In this document: positions 61,875 to 64,000 of the stretch, in pieces
How positions within the stretch are numbered: position 1 is the stretch's first letter
How the letters are laid out: each line of letters opens with the position of its first letter
Origin: Enteractinococcus helveticum
GTDB taxonomy: Bacteria; Actinomycetota; Actinomycetes; Actinomycetales; Micrococcaceae
Direction: 5' to 3'
Length of the DNA: 64,000 nt
Assembly: GCF_001657475.1 (NCBI RefSeq)
Contig: NZ_LXEY01000017.1
Coordinates: 1 to 64,000, forward strand
Program-made: the position numbers and the translations under genes
Notes under the pieces: model-generated
The model's database searches: none
What the model saw: the letters and a program-made list of their open reading frames with translations, nothing else
What the model was told of the DNA's origin: nothing

Positions 61875-61880
61875 AATATA
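61875..61880 (-). promoter_or_regulatory. Leaderless -10 (TATATT) for the GST-like gene
   Basis: On the minus strand TATATT, then GAAGTCT, then ATG at 61867. Its first base overlaps the ATG of the MBL gene. Confidence 0.5.
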
Positions 61881-62728
61881 TGAGTTCATCCAGCACCGTG
61901 GCTAGTAGCCAGTTCACAACCCGAATAACCCAGGACAATCCCTCCGGGATGACACTTAGCGGCACAAACACGTATATCATCGCCGCCCCCGGGGCTGATA
62001 CGGCGGTGATCGTAGACCCTGGTTTCGCTACCGGCGCCGCCGAACACGCCGATGCGGTCAGCAAAGTGCTGGGCGGTCGCGCCGTCGATGCCATATTGAT
62101 CACCCACCATCACCTAGACCACACAGGTGCCCTTCCAACCTTTCTTAAGCGCTTTGACGCTCCGGTTCGGGCAGCTGATGAACACTGGTGCCGAGATGCG
62201 CTGCCCCTGGTGAATGGCGAGGTCCTCACCGGTGGCGGGACCCGGATCCGGGCGGTGGCCACACCGGGCCACACCTCAGATTCCATGTCATTTTTTATCC
62301 CCGCGGATAATGCCGCACCACACCCTGGCGGGACCGTACTGACCGGGGACACGATCCTGGGCGAAGGCACCACCATGCTGGACTACCCCGACGGCACGCT
62401 TGCGCAATACTTTGAGTCACTGGCCACCTTGGCGGCATTAGAAGGTGCCGGGCGTCAGGTTGCCGTACTGCCGGCCCATGGTCCGACCCTTGCCTCGGTT
62501 GCGCGAACCGCACAAGAGTATCGCGAACACCGGCTGGAACGCGTCGATCAGGTAAGCGAGCTGATCACCGGACAGCCTCCCATCTTGACGCCGGTGGACT
62601 GGGAATCGGTGGTCGTCCACGATCTGTCGATGCGCCTGTACCCCAACCTGCCCGATGTGGTCCGGGGCCCCGCCATGAAAACCCTGGCAGCAACTCTGGA
62701 CTATGTACTTCACAACTCCAAGGATTAA
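61880..62728 (+). CDS. MBL-fold metallohydrolase (LACTB2-like)
   Basis: A 282-residue metallo-beta-lactamase-fold hydrolase. The dizinc motif ITHHHLDHTGAL is complete, with ATPGHTSDSM, LTGDTILGEGTTM and VLPAHGPTL supplying further ligands. NPSGMTLSGTNTYII is the usual N-terminus of the LACTB2/RNase-like group. A C-terminal helical region (DYVLHN) ends the protein. Substrate unknown: a thioester, glyoxalase-type substrate or RNA are all possible. Confidence 0.88.
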   Translation: MSSSSTVASSQFTTRITQDNPSGMTLSGTNTYIIAAPGADTAVIVDPGFATGAAEHADAVSKVLGGRAVDAILITHHHLDHTGALPTFLKRFDAPVRAADEHWCRDALPLVNGEVLTGGGTRIRAVATPGHTSDSMSFFIPADNAAPHPGGTVLTGDTILGEGTTMLDYPDGTLAQYFESLATLAALEGAGRQVAVLPAHGPTLASVARTAQEYREHRLERVDQVSELITGQPPILTPVDWESVVVHDLSMRLYPNLPDVVRGPAMKTLAATLDYVLHNSKD

Positions 62729-62731
62729 TAC

Positions 62732-63163
62732 ATGACCATTATTGTGGGATACACCGAGTCAGAACCATCACGCGCAGCCCTAAATTTCGGGTTGGACCTC
62801 GCCGAGAAACTGTCCATGAAGGTGGTCGTCGTCAATGCCGGCCCGGGTGCCGAACGGCGCTCCGAATCAGAACTAACCCGGGCTGAAACCGAACAGCTGG
62901 AACACTACCTGTCGCGCTTTACCGTGCCCACGGAATTACGCAAATACTCACGGGGCCGCTCAACCGCCGATGAGTTTAAAGACGTCGTCGCCGAACTCAA
63001 TCCCTATGCGGTGGTCATCGGAGCGGCAAAACGTTCTGGTTTTACCAAGTTCATGATGGGATCCGTCGCCGACGAACTGCTGCGCGAGCTGCCCGTTCCC
63101 GTCATGTCGGTCAAGGTTCCCGAAACCTCTGTGACGAAGCGTGACAAGCACGACAAGGAGTAG
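62732..63163 (+). CDS. Universal stress protein (UspA family)
   Basis: A 143-residue protein of one Usp domain: MTIIVGYTESEPSRAALNFG at the start and VVIGAAKRSGFTKFMMGSVADELLRELPVPVMSV at the end, which partly keeps the ATP-binding G-2x-G-9x-G(S/T) pattern. It starts 3 bases after the MBL stop and is followed 2 bases later by the macrodomain gene. Confidence 0.88.
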   Translation: MTIIVGYTESEPSRAALNFGLDLAEKLSMKVVVVNAGPGAERRSESELTRAETEQLEHYLSRFTVPTELRKYSRGRSTADEFKDVVAELNPYAVVIGAAKRSGFTKFMMGSVADELLRELPVPVMSVKVPETSVTKRDKHDKE

Positions 63164-63165
63164 GT

Positions 63166-63687
63166 ATGGAGCTGGTTGTTCAACGTGGAGACATCACAAC
63201 CGTAGAGGTTGATGCAATCGTCAATGCGGCTAACTCCACATTATTAGGTGGCGGTGGTGTAGACGGCGCCATCCACCGTGCAGGCGGACCCGAAATCCTC
63301 GAGGCGACCAAAGCTCTGCGCGCATCCGAGTTGCCCGATGGGCTGCCAACCGGTGATGCAGTGGCCACCACAGCCGGCAGGCTGCCCGCCCGCTGGGTCA
63401 TTCACACCGTGGGCCCGGTCTATGCAAAAACCAAGGATCGTCGCCACCTGCTGGTCAGCTGTTACCGGCGCTGCCTCGAGGTCGCGGACGAACTTGGTGC
63501 GAACTCGGTTGCCTTTCCTACCATTTCCGCCGGGGTCTACGGGTGGCCCCACGACGACGCCGTAGCCGTAGCGGTCGACACCGTACGTTCCATGGCCTTG
63601 GCGGTTGCTGTAGAAAAGGTCGTATTTGTGCCGTTTTCCGAAACGATGGAAACGCTTTACAACGACCAGCTTGCCAAAGAAGCCTAA
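63166..63687 (+). CDS. O-acetyl-ADP-ribose deacetylase (macrodomain, MacroD/YmdB type)
   Basis: Removes ADP-ribose or acetyl groups from ADP-ribose derivatives. The 173-residue protein is a single macrodomain: GDITTVEVDAIVNAANSTLLGGGGVDGAIHRAGG (substrate loop 1) and TISAGVYGWPHDDA (loop 2). Start ATG follows GGAG closely. Third gene of MBL-Usp-macrodomain. Confidence 0.92.
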   Translation: MELVVQRGDITTVEVDAIVNAANSTLLGGGGVDGAIHRAGGPEILEATKALRASELPDGLPTGDAVATTAGRLPARWVIHTVGPVYAKTKDRRHLLVSCYRRCLEVADELGANSVAFPTISAGVYGWPHDDAVAVAVDTVRSMALAVAVEKVVFVPFSETMETLYNDQLAKEA

Positions 63688-64000
63688 TTAGTCATCTTCA
63701 CGACGGCGACGTTCGTCATCGGAATGTTCCTCGTCGTCGTCCCGACGTTCTTGTTCTACGACGTCAAGTTCGCTGGTGTGCTGCGCACGGCTACGGTAGG
63801 CCTCTTCACCGGGGCCTGCCATATCGGCACTGCGTTCAATGGCCGAGACTGATCCGGTGTACATCGACCCGTCCTCGGAAGGTTTGGTTAGCGGCACCGA
63901 TGAGGTGTCCGGTCCGGTGGGTGCCAGGTCCTCGTGCGACGTCGGCCGTTTGATCGTCGGAATCGAACCGAGTTCAACCGGCGGTTCAGCCTTATTTCGT
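63688..64000 (-). CDS. Hydrophilic protein, C-terminal part (runs off the window)
   Basis: The frame is open from the right edge to a stop at 63688 and gives 104 residues of a disordered, charged sequence: EPPVELGSIPTIKRPTSHEDL, then an Arg/Asp/Glu-rich end (EERRRREDD-like). No domain is recognisable. It abuts the convergent macrodomain gene, whose stop ends at 63687. The N-terminus is outside the window. Confidence 0.55.
   Translation of the reverse strand, partial: RNKAEPPVELGSIPTIKRPTSHEDLAPTGPDTSSVPLTKPSEDGSMYTGSVSAIERSADMAGPGEEAYRSRAQHTSELDVVEQERRDDDEEHSDDERRRREDD

Noticed and set aside
1..64000. CRISPR arrays, insertion sequences, rRNA genes, toxin-antitoxin pairs, restriction systems
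   Set aside because: No regular repeat-spacer pattern, transposase, rRNA segment or recognisable defence gene was seen on either strand.

Overview
The window looks like a chromosomal segment of a moderately GC-rich actinobacterium, most likely Micrococcales and probably Micrococcaceae-like. The assignment is tentative and rests on gene content: a dnaK-grpE-dnaJ-hspR operon with HspR-type HAIR operators, a DUF4235 protein, a PTH2-type peptidyl-tRNA hydrolase, a Tat-exported DyP peroxidase followed by a CopD/CtaG fusion, an LAETG (class E-like) sortase signal, and many GTG/TTG or leaderless starts. Nearly everything reads as native chromosome. I see no insertion sequence, CRISPR array or intact prophage. 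The only phage-like trace is a lone holin-like gene just after a tRNA-Gly(CCC).

Layout. 0.2-7.2 kb: a DoxX-like membrane protein, trmB, the heat-shock operon (dnaK, grpE, dnaJ, hspR, reading leftward) and a P-loop kinase. 7.3-14.2 kb: cardiolipin synthase, an MMPL exporter with DUF4235, PTH2, Mug and an SDR. 14.2-20.9 kb: a complete Mrp Na+/H+ antiporter operon with mrpA and mrpB fused. 21.3-28.5 kb: dcd, small membrane and hypothetical proteins, an AEC transporter, and a thioredoxin-NHL protein. 28.7-35.5 kb: tRNA-Gly, the holin-like gene, then two adjacent leftward units: (i) an ABC exporter whose nucleotide-binding domain has lost its catalytic motifs, translationally coupled to an unusual P-loop ATPase, and (ii) an FAD oxidoreductase, a small companion protein and a frameshifted HTTM (gamma-carboxylase-like) membrane protein. 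35.6-40.2 kb: an HhH-GPD glycosylase, a metallophosphoesterase, then a secreted alkaline phosphatase with a WxL-like C-terminal domain paired with a DUF916-like membrane anchor. 40.4-46.6 kb: a copper/haem cluster (CopC, PCuAC, DyP, CopD-CtaG, a lipoprotein and a His-rich membrane protein). 46.8-50 kb: HU, a membrane protein with a degenerate DnaQ-like domain, and the cysteine-poor ribosomal set rpmB-rpmG-rpsN with a structured leader. 50.4-54.2 kb: a MarR regulator, a thioester-domain surface adhesin and an MFS exporter. 54.3-58.3 kb: a GcvT/DmdA-like demethylase divergent from proline dehydrogenase and P5C dehydrogenase. 58.4-64 kb: frameshifted ychJ, asparaginase, SDR, glutathionyl-hydroquinone-reductase-like protein, MBL hydrolase, Usp and macrodomain, and the C-terminus of a gene running off the right edge.

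Cross-cutting observations. At least eight genes have a TANNNT hexamer exactly 6 nt before the start codon and two more at 7 nt, which is the signature of leaderless transcription; one divergent pair has start codons only 12 bp apart. Two genes (HTTM and ychJ) carry frameshifts that are each repaired by adding one G to a GGG run, so they may be sequencing errors rather than true mutations.
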